Shown: piece after piece, positions 50,360 through 58,012 of the stretch
How the letters are laid out: the number at the start of each line of letters is the position of its first letter
Position numbering within the stretch: the stretch's first letter is position 1
NCBI GenBank assembly: GCA_015061115.1
Contig: SUXE01000005.1
Span: 173,069-237,068, forward strand
Reading direction: 5' to 3'
Length of the DNA: 64,000 nucleotides
From: Bacteroidales bacterium
GTDB taxonomy: Bacteria > Bacteroidota > Bacteroidia > Bacteroidales > Paludibacteraceae
Notes under the pieces: model-generated
Told to the model about the DNA's origin: nothing
Databases searched by the model: none
Seen by the model: only the letters and a program-made list of their open reading frames with translations
Program-made: the position numbers and the translations under genes

Positions 50360-51493
50360 ATGAAAAAAAAAGAACCAATCAAAATACGATTCAGAAATCT
50401 TAAAAATGGAAATAAAAGTATTTTCCTGGACACGTATTATAACAAGCAAAGATCTCATGAAAGTTTAGGTTTGTATATAGTTCCAGAAATAACAGAAGAA
50501 GACAAAAAGCACAATGAGATCACCCTTCAGGCTGCAATGAAAATACAGTCTGAAAGGATAATATCATTGATACAAGGTAAGGCTCATATTAAGGATAATA
50601 AGTTGTCTGAAATCCTATTGACCGAATGGCTTCAAATATATCGAGAGAAACAAGAAAAAAAGGGGATCAAGGATATAGGTCAAATTGCCAATCTGATAGA
50701 CGTTGTAACTGAATTTGATCCTAAAGTAAGGCTATGTGACATAGACAAAAATTTTTGCTACAAATTCCTTGAATACATACAATATTCCTACATCAGTAAG
50801 AAGGGAAAAACAAAGCAAAAAAAAGGTGAACATCTGAAAGCTGTATCAGCCAAAAACTATGAACGTGTGATGATAGGAGCTTTGAACTGTGCCGTCCGTG
50901 CTGAATATATAGAAAAAAATCCTTTCATGCATATAACAAAAGAGGAACGAATAAAAGTACCAGAGTCTACAAGGGTATATCTTACAGAAGAGGAATTTAC
51001 GAAAATGAAGAACGCCGATTGGACCAATCCAATAGCGAAGAATATATTCGTGTTCTGTTGCTATTCTGGAATGCGAATAAGCGACATCAGAAACCTTATT
51101 TGGAATAATATAATCCGTGACGGATATTTGGTTCGAATAGAAAAGCAGATAAAAAAGACAAGGAAAACAACAAGCATTCCACTCTGTTCTGCTGCAATAA
51201 ATCTGCTTCCGCACAAGGGATCAAAAAAAGGTTGTGATAAGGTCTTCCCGGATATATCCAGCAGTGCGTTGAATAACAACATTCAAAAAGTAGCCAAACA
51301 GGTAGGTATCGACAAAGTGGTCGGAATACATACCGCTCGACACACTTTTGCAACGCTACTTTTGACCAAAGACGCAAATATAAATACCATCAAGGAGCTG
51401 ATGGGGCATTCAGACATCAAGACCACAATGATCTATGCAAAGGTCATCGACAAAACAAAGCAAAAAGCTGTAGATCTTCTTGACAGCATATAA
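50360..51493 (+). CDS. Tyrosine recombinase/integrase, 377 aa
   Basis: Cuts and rejoins DNA at the attachment site. The N-terminal part fits the SAM-like core-binding domain; the C-terminal domain carries the catalytic set: R near 239 (YSGMRISDIRN), the HTARHTFATLL box (about 323-333), H in LMGHSDIKTT and the tyrosine near 358 (TMIYAKVID). It resembles Bacteroidota conjugative-element integrases. It is transcribed alone from promoter 50302-50329, after the tra operon. The attachment site is not found; the left end is outside the window. Confidence 0.9.
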   Translation: MKKKEPIKIRFRNLKNGNKSIFLDTYYNKQRSHESLGLYIVPEITEEDKKHNEITLQAAMKIQSERIISLIQGKAHIKDNKLSEILLTEWLQIYREKQEKKGIKDIGQIANLIDVVTEFDPKVRLCDIDKNFCYKFLEYIQYSYISKKGKTKQKKGEHLKAVSAKNYERVMIGALNCAVRAEYIEKNPFMHITKEERIKVPESTRVYLTEEEFTKMKNADWTNPIAKNIFVFCCYSGMRISDIRNLIWNNIIRDGYLVRIEKQIKKTRKTTSIPLCSAAINLLPHKGSKKGCDKVFPDISSSALNNNIQKVAKQVGIDKVVGIHTARHTFATLLLTKDANINTIKELMGHSDIKTTMIYAKVIDKTKQKAVDLLDSI

Positions 51494-51573
51494 ACCCAAT
51501 TCCCTTGAAAAAAGGAAAAATATGCAATGTTTGTAGCGATTTTGTAGCACGACAGAAAATGACAAGCTAATCC

Positions 51574-51594
51574 TATGAAAAAATCCATAGGAAA
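51574..51594. terminator. Hairpin after the integrase gene
   Basis: CCTATG, 8-9 nt loop, CATAGG with no clear T run. It lies between the convergent integrase and RepL-like genes. Just upstream TTTGTAGC occurs twice (51528 and 51541); its meaning is unclear. Confidence 0.45.
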
Positions 51595-51626
51595 ACAGAA
51601 AGATTAAGATATTTTTATCTCAATGC

Positions 51627-52799
51627 TTATGCATTATTATACAGTTGCAAGGTAGTTTCTTTGTATAAATATGCATTTAAGTATTTGGCAAATTGTCGTC
51701 TTTTTTTCTGTTTCTTGGTCAAAAATTTTTCGCTGGAGTCACTGGTAACCATGCAGCTCTTCAACAATTGAAAGGCTGTACCATTGTACCACGCTGATGG
51801 GTTAATATAATATTTCTTGTTTGTTTTGTCACGATAGATCATTCCAGATCTGAGAATGTCCCCAATCGCACGGTAATAAGTAGACCTGCTAATTGGATAT
51901 ATAACATTGTCACAAAGATTGGAACGGGATATTTTGGTAACATCTTTATCTTTAGGAAGATAAGTGTCAATAATAAATGCGATAACTTTAGCTGAACATT
52001 TATGCTTCAGGGACAGGAGTGCGGAAGAAAATGACCCTCTGAAAACCTTGAAAAATGGAGGCAAATCGTCATGAAGGGAAGAAATATATACTCCTTTTTT
52101 GATTTGTGTCCCTTTTTTCTTCTCGGAATCATCATCAGGAAGAAAGAAGTGGGAAGCCACAGTCTCAAATGAAGAATTGCGAATGCCTAACTTCGCCATG
52201 ATTCTCGGATCTGTTATGATTTTATCATATTTTTTCCGCACCTTTTTTTCTGTCTGGAAAGCTTCGACTGAAACGTCACCACATTGGAAAATGGCAGGAT
52301 TGACGTAGTACTTGTATGAGCCTTTGACGTAACGGAATTTTTCTCCATCAAACTCCTCTGATCTAAGGACTCCACATTTTTGCAAATCCTTAACCGCAGT
52401 CCTGTAGGATTTTTTTGTGAGATTGTAATTCGGAAGAAGATCCTGGTCAAAAATGATGCAATTGTCTTCTGTATCCGTGAGAAAGTCAACTATCCAGGCA
52501 ATTAACTTGAAACTCGCAATGGCGTTGAGACACAGAAATGCATTGACTGTATCATGCGACAAGTACAGTCTGATGAAAGTAGACCTGTCTTTGATTACTT
52601 TTTTTATGGAGATTAATCCTGCCTGTTGGTCTGATGAACTCAAGGAATCGACACAATCTTTGAAAACGTCGATGTCATCTGGCTTTTCGAAATGTTCCGA
52701 ATTAATCTCAGTAGTCGGAACAGCTACATCTACTTTCTGCCTGAAATTGAGAGACTTGGCAAAGTCTTCCAGAACAGAAGATCTGTTTTTAGTTTTCAT
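51627..52799 (-). CDS. Replication-initiator-like protein with two RepL-type winged helices, 390 aa
   Basis: Two similar segments end in the phrase KYYVNPAIFQCGD (middle) and KYYINPSAWYNGT (C-terminal). Each is preceded by helices like LTKKSYRTAVKDLQKCGVL and ISRSTYYRAIGDILRSGMI. This strand-and-NP motif after a winged helix is typical of RepL-type plasmid initiators, so the protein looks like a tandem duplication of that fold. ATG 52799 is chosen after promoter 52842-52872. It is convergent with the integrase gene. It could replicate the excised circle, or be a regulator with the same fold. Confidence 0.65.
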   Translation of the reverse strand: MKTKNRSSVLEDFAKSLNFRQKVDVAVPTTEINSEHFEKPDDIDVFKDCVDSLSSSDQQAGLISIKKVIKDRSTFIRLYLSHDTVNAFLCLNAIASFKLIAWIVDFLTDTEDNCIIFDQDLLPNYNLTKKSYRTAVKDLQKCGVLRSEEFDGEKFRYVKGSYKYYVNPAIFQCGDVSVEAFQTEKKVRKKYDKIITDPRIMAKLGIRNSSFETVASHFFLPDDDSEKKKGTQIKKGVYISSLHDDLPPFFKVFRGSFSSALLSLKHKCSAKVIAFIIDTYLPKDKDVTKISRSNLCDNVIYPISRSTYYRAIGDILRSGMIYRDKTNKKYYINPSAWYNGTAFQLLKSCMVTSDSSEKFLTKKQKKRRQFAKYLNAYLYKETTLQLYNNA

Positions 52800-52841
52800 A
52801 TAAATCAAAATTTTTAAGGATCCTGCCCGAAAGCATCGACG

Positions 52842-52872
52842 CAAAAGTACAACAATTTATTATCTCTGCAAC
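52842..52872 (-). promoter_or_regulatory. Promoter of the RepL-like gene
   Basis: On the minus strand GTTG (52869-52872), 19 nt, TACTTTTG (52842-52849); start codon at 52799. Confidence 0.7.
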
Positions 52873-52920
52873 ATTTTTTTTGATTTTTTTCTTCAAGGGG
52901 AAATATAATGTGAAAAATGT

Positions 52921-52974
52921 ATTACATACAAAAGCCCGTCAAAACTAACACTTTGTGTTGCTTTTGTATGTAAT
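52921..52974. repeat. 15-bp perfect inverted repeat with 24-nt centre
   Basis: ATTACATACAAAAGC (52921-52935) and its exact complement (52960-52974). It lies upstream of the RepL-like gene. It may be an initiator binding site, an origin or an attachment-linked element. Confidence 0.6.
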
Positions 52975-53077
52975 AATCTATAAGGCATTTATTTATTAAA
53001 ATATTGAATTTTAATGAATAATGTTAATGGAATTTCTTAAAAAAGGTAAGATGTTTTTGCAAAAGTGGGAAGATAAA

Positions 53078-53380
53078 AAAATCGGAGATTCTTCTCAGAG
53101 TCTCCGATTTTAGATCCTTAAAATTTATATTGATTTATAAAAATTGTCACTTTCTGGATTAAATATTTCCATTGGAGACAATCGTTATTGATTGATTGCA
53201 TAATAACGATCTCTCAACAACAATGCAAAGATACAAAAAAAATCCGATTATACAAATATAAAAAAGAAAAAAGCATCCTATTTCACAATAGAATGCCTTT
53301 TGATCCTTAAAAATATATAATTTATTTTGTTTCTAGCCGAAAGCAAAAACACCTATTTTCACAAACAAGTGTTTTTTTTA
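53078..53380. terminator. Three successive terminator-like hairpins at the element's right side
   Basis: 53078-53111 (AAAATCGGAGA with TCTCCGATTTT), 53271-53301 (AAGCAT-CTATT with AATAG-ATGC-TTT) and 53346-53380 (AAAAACAC with GTGTTTTT and extra T). The sequence GATCCTTAAAA occurs at 53115 and 53300 and inverted near 52812. No gene is seen from 52975 to 53537. A leader-like TTACAATTTAACTTTAATAA at about 53383 has no gene after it. Confidence 0.6.
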
Positions 53381-53537
53381 TTACAATTTAACTTTAATAA
53401 AAAAGTTTTTTTTTCTTTTGCGAATTTTTGCATATTTATTTGCATGTTTAAAATATACATGCTAAATTTGCCTTCGCATAAATCGATGAACCTTCGATTA
53501 AAATTTCTATATCTTTTATTCTTTGTTTTGTCCTTTA

Positions 53538-54089
53538 TTAGCAGGCCTCTTTTTTGCTGGCTTTTTCAGCTTCCTTCTTTTCCTTACGGAATTTGCGAAG
53601 CTCTTCCTGCACCTTTACAAGCCTTTGGTTGCTGCTGCCTCTCCAGTCGAGACGTGGATCGAATTTTGACTGGTCGAATCTGCCGTCAACAATCACGTCG
53701 ATATAGTTAAGCAACGGTATAACCTCTTCAATCTCAAGAAGTTCTTCGAATTTGTAACCAGTATACACCCATATGTTTTTACCAGTCTCCTTCTTGATTC
53801 TCTTTAAAATATAGCCAAAATCCTTAGGGTTAAAGAACGGGTCGCCACCTGAGAAAGTGACACCGTCAAGAATAGGATTTTCGTTGATAGACGCTACCAT
53901 TTCGTCTACCATGCTACGTCTCAATGGAAGCCCGTTAAGCGGATTCCAGCTATTTGGATTCTGACAGCCAGGACAATGGTGTCTGCATCCAGATAGGTAT
54001 ATCGAGTAACGAAACCCTGGACCATCCACGATAGTCTCTGGGTATACTTTCATTATGTGAAGTTCTCCGATTAAGTCTTCCATTTTCAT
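53538..54089 (-). CDS. nrdG: Anaerobic ribonucleotide reductase activating protein NrdG, 183 aa
   Basis: A radical SAM enzyme that puts the glycyl radical on NrdD. The 4Fe-4S cysteines are C35, C39 and C42 in SGCRHHCPGCQNP, with TIVDGPGFRYSIYL just before and TFSGGDPFF after; these are family signatures. ATG 54089 is chosen (an ATG two codons later is possible). The C-terminus is a charged tail not typical for E. coli NrdG. NrdD, normally adjacent, is not in the window. It is probably the first chromosomal gene after the element. Confidence 0.9.
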   Translation of the reverse strand: MKMEDLIGELHIMKVYPETIVDGPGFRYSIYLSGCRHHCPGCQNPNSWNPLNGLPLRRSMVDEMVASINENPILDGVTFSGGDPFFNPKDFGYILKRIKKETGKNIWVYTGYKFEELLEIEEVIPLLNYIDVIVDGRFDQSKFDPRLDWRGSSNQRLVKVQEELRKFRKEKKEAEKASKKEAC

Positions 54090-54351
54090 TTGTTTTACAT
54101 TCGCAAAGTTGGGAATAAAAAAACGATTTAAGGTAAAAAAAAATGAAAACTTTCGTACTAAAATCATAACTTGTTATTATGATGACTGATATGAAATTTG
54201 ATTCGAAAAAAGTGAAAAAATGTTTGTTTATTCATTTTTGTTTCCATGTCGAATAAAAATACAAAAATGGTCTATTTTAGCATTGGATGAATCCTCTAAG
54301 TTGTTGATAACTCGTTTTTTATCAAAAAATGAAGAAAAAAATGAAGTTTTA

Positions 54352-54383
54352 TTTGCAGATATAAATAAATCACGCTACCTTTG
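54352..54383 (+). promoter_or_regulatory. Promoter of tRNA-Gln
   Basis: TTTG (54352-54355), 20 nt, TACCTTTG (54376-54383), 40 nt before the tRNA. Confidence 0.85.
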
Positions 54384-54422
54384 CACCCGCAAATGAGAGC
54401 CTAAAGGCTATCGAGTTGTGAT

Positions 54423-54493
54423 TGTCCTATGGTGTAATGGTAGCACACCGGTTTTTGGTACCGTTTGACTAGGTTCGAGTCCTAGTAGGACAA
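54423..54493 (+). tRNA. tRNA-Gln (anticodon TTG)
   Basis: TGTCCTA pairs with TAGGACA as acceptor stem; D-arm GTGT/GCAC; anticodon stem CCGGT/ACCGT with loop TTTTGGT, giving anticodon TTG; T-arm CTAGG/CCTAG with TTCGAGT. One mismatch at the base of the anticodon stem. No CCA is encoded. It follows a consensus promoter and precedes a strong terminator. Confidence 0.95.
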
Positions 54494-54501
54494 CAGTAAG
54501 A

Positions 54502-54527
54502 GACGCTTGAACAAAGCGTCTTTTTTT
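54502..54527 (+). terminator. Terminator of tRNA-Gln
   Basis: GACGCTT, 5-nt loop, AAGCGTC, then seven T. Confidence 0.9.
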
Positions 54528-54532
54528 GTTTA

Positions 54533-54564
54533 TTTGCAATTCTTCCATTTCTGCATTATTTTTG
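54533..54564 (+). promoter_or_regulatory. Promoter of the AmpG-like gene
   Basis: TTTG (54533-54536), 20 nt, TATTTTTG (54557-54564), 23 nt before ATG 54587. Confidence 0.85.
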
Positions 54565-54586
54565 TAATCGTTGAATATATTATAAT

Positions 54587-55948
54587 ATGAATAATAGACA
54601 AATTACTCCGTGGGCTTGGATTCCCACCTTATATATGGCGGAGGGTGCTCCATATTTTGCTGTGAACACTCTTGCTATGCTTTTCCTTTCAGAAATGGGA
54701 CTGAGCAATACTGATGTGGCTCTCTACACCTCTTGGATGTATCTGCCGTGGGTGATCAAACCGTTTTGGAGTCCGGTACTCGACTTGTTTGGCAGCAAGA
54801 AGATGTGGGTGGTGGTGATGCAGTTTATTGTGGCTATCGCTCTTGGAGGCGTTGCTTTTTCCGCTCCGTTCGATTTCTGGCTTAACGCTTCTTTGGCATT
54901 CTTCTGGCTTTGCGCGTTTGCCTCTGCCACACATGATATAGCTGCCGATGGATTGTATATCCTCGCTCTCGACACTAACCAGCAGTCGTTCTTTGTCGGT
55001 ATCCGCAACACGTTTTATCGAATCAGCACTGTGCTTTGTCAGTGGGGATGTCTGGTGCTGGCTGGTCAGTTGTTTGAGAAGTATACCGTCGACGGGATGG
55101 AGATGATACCTGCGCATGCTAGTGCGTGGAGCACCGTCTTTTATATAATGGCGATAGCGTTCCTTGTGTTGTCCGTTTATCATTTCGCCTTTTTGCCGAA
55201 CGATAGAAAACGTCCGGAATCAATATCTGCTGTAGAGACGTACGGTCGTGCGTCTGAGGAAAATGGATGCTCATCAGAAAACGGATGCCCGTCTCAGGAA
55301 GGAATAGTAGCGTCGCTGAAGAATAATTTCAAATCTTTTTTCGCTAAATTCACGGGTAGAGAACTCATTCTTGCCCTTCTTTTCATCTTCACTTACCGTC
55401 TTGGTGAGGCCCAACTTGGAAAAATAGCCCAACTTTTCTTGAAAGACACATATGAGAATGGCGGACTTGGATTGACGTTGACGGATGTCGGCAATATCTA
55501 TGGTCTTGTCGGTGTGATCGCATTGATGGTTGGTGGTGTCCTTGGTGGAATCGCAGTGTCGAAATACGGATTGAAGAGGATGATGTTCCCGATGCTGTTG
55601 TTTATGAATATTCCTAATGTGGTGTATATATTCTTGAGTTCGACTCAGACCACATTTCTTCCCTCTATCTATGCTATGGTTGCGATCGAGCAATTCGGAT
55701 ATGGATTCGGATTCACAGCGTTCACTCTATACCTTGTTTATATATCGCAGGGTAAATACTCCACAACTCATTACGCTATCTGCACGGGATTGATGGCTCT
55801 CGGAATGATGATCCCGGGAATGATCGCAGGTTATATGCAGGAGACGTTGGGATACACGAATTTCTTCATCTGGGTATGCATCTGCACGATACCTCCGTTT
55901 TTCATTGCTCCGTTGCTTAAGATAGACAGAGAGTTTGGCGTGAAATAA
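54587..55948 (+). CDS. AmpG-like major facilitator transporter, 453 aa
   Basis: An inner-membrane transporter with about 12 helices. The opening PWAWIPTLYMAEGAPYFAV, the DVALYTSWMYLPWVIKPFW segment and ASATHDIAADGLYI are characteristic of the AmpG/PAT branch, which takes up muropeptides for peptidoglycan recycling. There is a cytoplasmic loop of about 45 residues between the halves (residues about 205-250). Near a lipoprotein GH3 hexosaminidase-type gene, cell-wall recycling is a plausible role, but substrate is not proven. Confidence 0.85.
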   Translation: MNNRQITPWAWIPTLYMAEGAPYFAVNTLAMLFLSEMGLSNTDVALYTSWMYLPWVIKPFWSPVLDLFGSKKMWVVVMQFIVAIALGGVAFSAPFDFWLNASLAFFWLCAFASATHDIAADGLYILALDTNQQSFFVGIRNTFYRISTVLCQWGCLVLAGQLFEKYTVDGMEMIPAHASAWSTVFYIMAIAFLVLSVYHFAFLPNDRKRPESISAVETYGRASEENGCSSENGCPSQEGIVASLKNNFKSFFAKFTGRELILALLFIFTYRLGEAQLGKIAQLFLKDTYENGGLGLTLTDVGNIYGLVGVIALMVGGVLGGIAVSKYGLKRMMFPMLLFMNIPNVVYIFLSSTQTTFLPSIYAMVAIEQFGYGFGFTAFTLYLVYISQGKYSTTHYAICTGLMALGMMIPGMIAGYMQETLGYTNFFIWVCICTIPPFFIAPLLKIDREFGVK

Positions 55949-56040
55949 ATGTGACGATAATGAAGTAAACGGCAGAAAATGTCGAGGATAAGAAAAAAAA
56001 TGTAATTTTGTACGTCAAAATAAACTTAAACTTAAAATAA

Positions 56041-56916
56041 ATGAAGCTAACAGGAAGAAGAACATCCAGCAATGTGGATGACAGACGTGGAGTAAGCGGC
56101 AAGGCTGTCGGTGGTGGTAGCCTTTTGGTTGCGGCAATCGTAGGTGTATTCACATACTTGCAGACAGGAAGCGTAGTGTCTGGACTATCAGCAGGTTGGA
56201 ACTCATATTCAAGCCAGCCAAAGGTTGAGACGGGTAGTGGCTACACTCCAACTAAGGAAGATGAGGAGAAATATCAGTTTGCGGCACAGATCCTTGCCGG
56301 TACAGAGGATGTATGGACAGAGATCTTCAAGAATTCTGGTATGACATACAAGGCACCTAAGATGGTGGTGTTCCGTGGTTCTGTATCATCGGCATGTGGA
56401 AATGCAACTTCAGAATCTGGTCCTTTCTACTGTTCTGGTGATCAGGCTGTATATATCGACCTTGATTTCTTCGATCAGTTGGAGACAAACTATGGAGCTA
56501 AGGGAGATTTCGCAAAGGCATACGTGATCGCTCACGAGGTTGGTCATCATGTGCAGTATCTTCTTGGCACATTGCAGCAGGTTTCACAGCAGCAGTCAAG
56601 AATGTCACAAGTGGAGAGCAACAAGTTGAATGTCCGTCTTGAACTTCAGGCTGATTTCTTCGCAGGTGTTTGGGCTCACCACGATAATGCAAAGTATAAT
56701 TCAATGGAGGCTGGTGATATTGAGGAAGGTTTGAACGCGGCTTCTAAGATTGGAGACGACTATCTTCAGCAGCAGGCATACGGACGTACTCAGCCAGAGA
56801 CATTCAACCATGGTACTTCAGCTCAGCGTTCACGTTGGTTGAAGAAAGGTTTTGAGACAGGTGATCCTGGCAAGACAGCGAAATCTATCTTTGAGTTGCC
56901 AGACGCTCAGCTGTAA
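56041..56916 (+). CDS. ypfJ: YpfJ-type zinc metallopeptidase, 291 aa
   Basis: Begins MKLTGRRTSSNVDDRRG with one membrane segment (SLLVAAIVGVFTYL, residues 27-40), then a conserved neutral zinc metallopeptidase domain: CGNATSESGPFYCSGDQAVY and HEVGHH (residues 165-170), with the third ligand probably in LELQADFFAGVWA. This is the YpfJ/KPN_02809 family, anchored in the inner membrane and of unknown substrate. Length is normal. Confidence 0.9.
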   Translation: MKLTGRRTSSNVDDRRGVSGKAVGGGSLLVAAIVGVFTYLQTGSVVSGLSAGWNSYSSQPKVETGSGYTPTKEDEEKYQFAAQILAGTEDVWTEIFKNSGMTYKAPKMVVFRGSVSSACGNATSESGPFYCSGDQAVYIDLDFFDQLETNYGAKGDFAKAYVIAHEVGHHVQYLLGTLQQVSQQQSRMSQVESNKLNVRLELQADFFAGVWAHHDNAKYNSMEAGDIEEGLNAASKIGDDYLQQQAYGRTQPETFNHGTSAQRSRWLKKGFETGDPGKTAKSIFELPDAQL

Positions 56917-56977
56917 GAAATTCATAATTATGAATGCTAAATGCTGAATTTAAGGCATTTGGCATGGATATAAAAGA

Positions 56978-57014
56978 GGGGGTGTAAAAACTAAAAGTTT
57001 TTACACCCCCTTTT
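56978..57014. terminator. Terminator after the metallopeptidase gene
   Basis: GGGGGTGTAAAAAC, 5-nt loop, perfect complement, then TTTTA. Confidence 0.85.
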
Positions 57015-57030
57015 AGCATGCATGGAAGAT

Positions 57031-57170
57031 ACAGCACCGTTGGTGCAGCATGGAGATCGACAGGATGTGCCAACGGCACATGATACGGCAGCGTAGGGTT
57101 TTAACCCTACGCTGCCGGATATGATATAGCACCAACGGTGCGTTATCTGTCAGCGGTGCGTTATCCGAAC
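57031..57170. repeat. REP-like palindromes, left cluster
   Basis: GCACCGTTGGTGC (57034-57046), GTGCCAACGGCAC, a long GCAGCGTAGGGTTTTAACC hairpin with its complement CCCTACGCTGC, and GCACCAACGGTGC follow one another. The same units appear on the other side of the transposase gene at 57785-57995. Confidence 0.8.
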
Positions 57171-57192
57171 CCGTATTGTGGAAAACTACGGA

Positions 57193-57645
57193 TTAATCCC
57201 ATAAATAGCGTTCATCATAGTTGACATCATAAAGCTTCAAAAATTCTAAAAATTCATCTTGATATATACGTTCTTTGTGATGCTCTTCTTGGTTGCTTAC
57301 ATATCGGATAGCCCTGTCTAAATGTGATCTTCCAATAGAAAATGCTCCATAACCTTCTTGCCAAGCAAAGTTCCTATAATGATCGCCTAAAGATTTTATA
57401 AAACGGGAAGAACTTGCTTTTACGTTTTTTACAACATCTGCAACTGTCATCTTCCTGCTCAGCTTAAAAAGAATATGTACATGATTTTGAACACCTCCCA
57501 CACGAATGACATCACAGCCTAGATTGTTTAGAATTCCTCCAAGATAACTGTGGATTTGGTCGTAATCTTCTTTTTTGATTATAGGCACCCGATATTTTGT
57601 GCTAAAAACCAGATGTACATAAATTCTGGATAATGATTGTGGCAT
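57193..57645 (-). CDS. REP-associated/IS200-type tyrosine transposase (Y1), 150 aa
   Basis: A single-strand HUH transposase: HVH at residues 55-57 (GVQNHVHILFKL), and Y115 in RAIRYVSNQEEHH as the likely catalytic tyrosine. Start MPQSLSRIYVHLVFSTKYRV is usual. No TnpB partner is present. REP-like palindromes on both sides suggest a RAYT that spreads or processes these palindromes, instead of a classical insertion sequence. Confidence 0.9.
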   Translation of the reverse strand: MPQSLSRIYVHLVFSTKYRVPIIKKEDYDQIHSYLGGILNNLGCDVIRVGGVQNHVHILFKLSRKMTVADVVKNVKASSSRFIKSLGDHYRNFAWQEGYGAFSIGRSHLDRAIRYVSNQEEHHKERIYQDEFLEFLKLYDVNYDERYLWD

Positions 57646-57779
57646 AACCTGTTTTTTTTGTACGTGATACTTTAATTTGACACAAAATTATAAAATTAAT
57701 TTTAATTCGCATCTCTATTCTTGTCTTTTTTGCCGATATCGCCCGTTCCGGGCTATGTCATACGGGGCGTATGATTGCA

Positions 57780-57995
57780 TATAATCGCGTAGGGTTAAAA
57801 CCCTAATAGATATAGCACCGTTGGTGCATAAGGTGCCGTAGGATGTGCCAACGTATGGTGTAACCCTATGTGTGTATGATATAGCACCGTTGGTGCGTGG
57901 GCGATCTGCAGGATGTGCCAACGGCACATAAACCGAAAGCGTAGGGTTATACCCTACGCTTTCAGATATGATATACGCACCAACGGTGCGTTATG
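57780..57995. repeat. REP-like palindromes, right cluster
   Basis: GTAGGGTTAAAACCCTA, then GCACCGTTGGTGC twice, GTGCCAACGGCAC, GCGTAGGGTTATACCCTACG and GCACCAACGGTGC. The order and spacing mirror the left cluster. It ends 18 bp before the GH3 gene stop. Confidence 0.8.
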
Positions 57996-58012
57996 TGTTT
58001 TTCAAACAGATG

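Noticed and set aside
51528..51550. Direct TTTGTAGC repeat after the integrase as an attachment core
   Set aside because: The two copies are 13 bp apart and short; a similar TTTGTAGCACG near 28742 is part of a promoter-like sequence. Not enough to call an att site.
54423..54493. tRNA-Gln as the attachment site of the element
   Set aside because: The element lies on the 5' side of the tRNA beyond nrdG; integrases usually use the 3' end, and no copy of the tRNA 3' end was seen elsewhere in the window.
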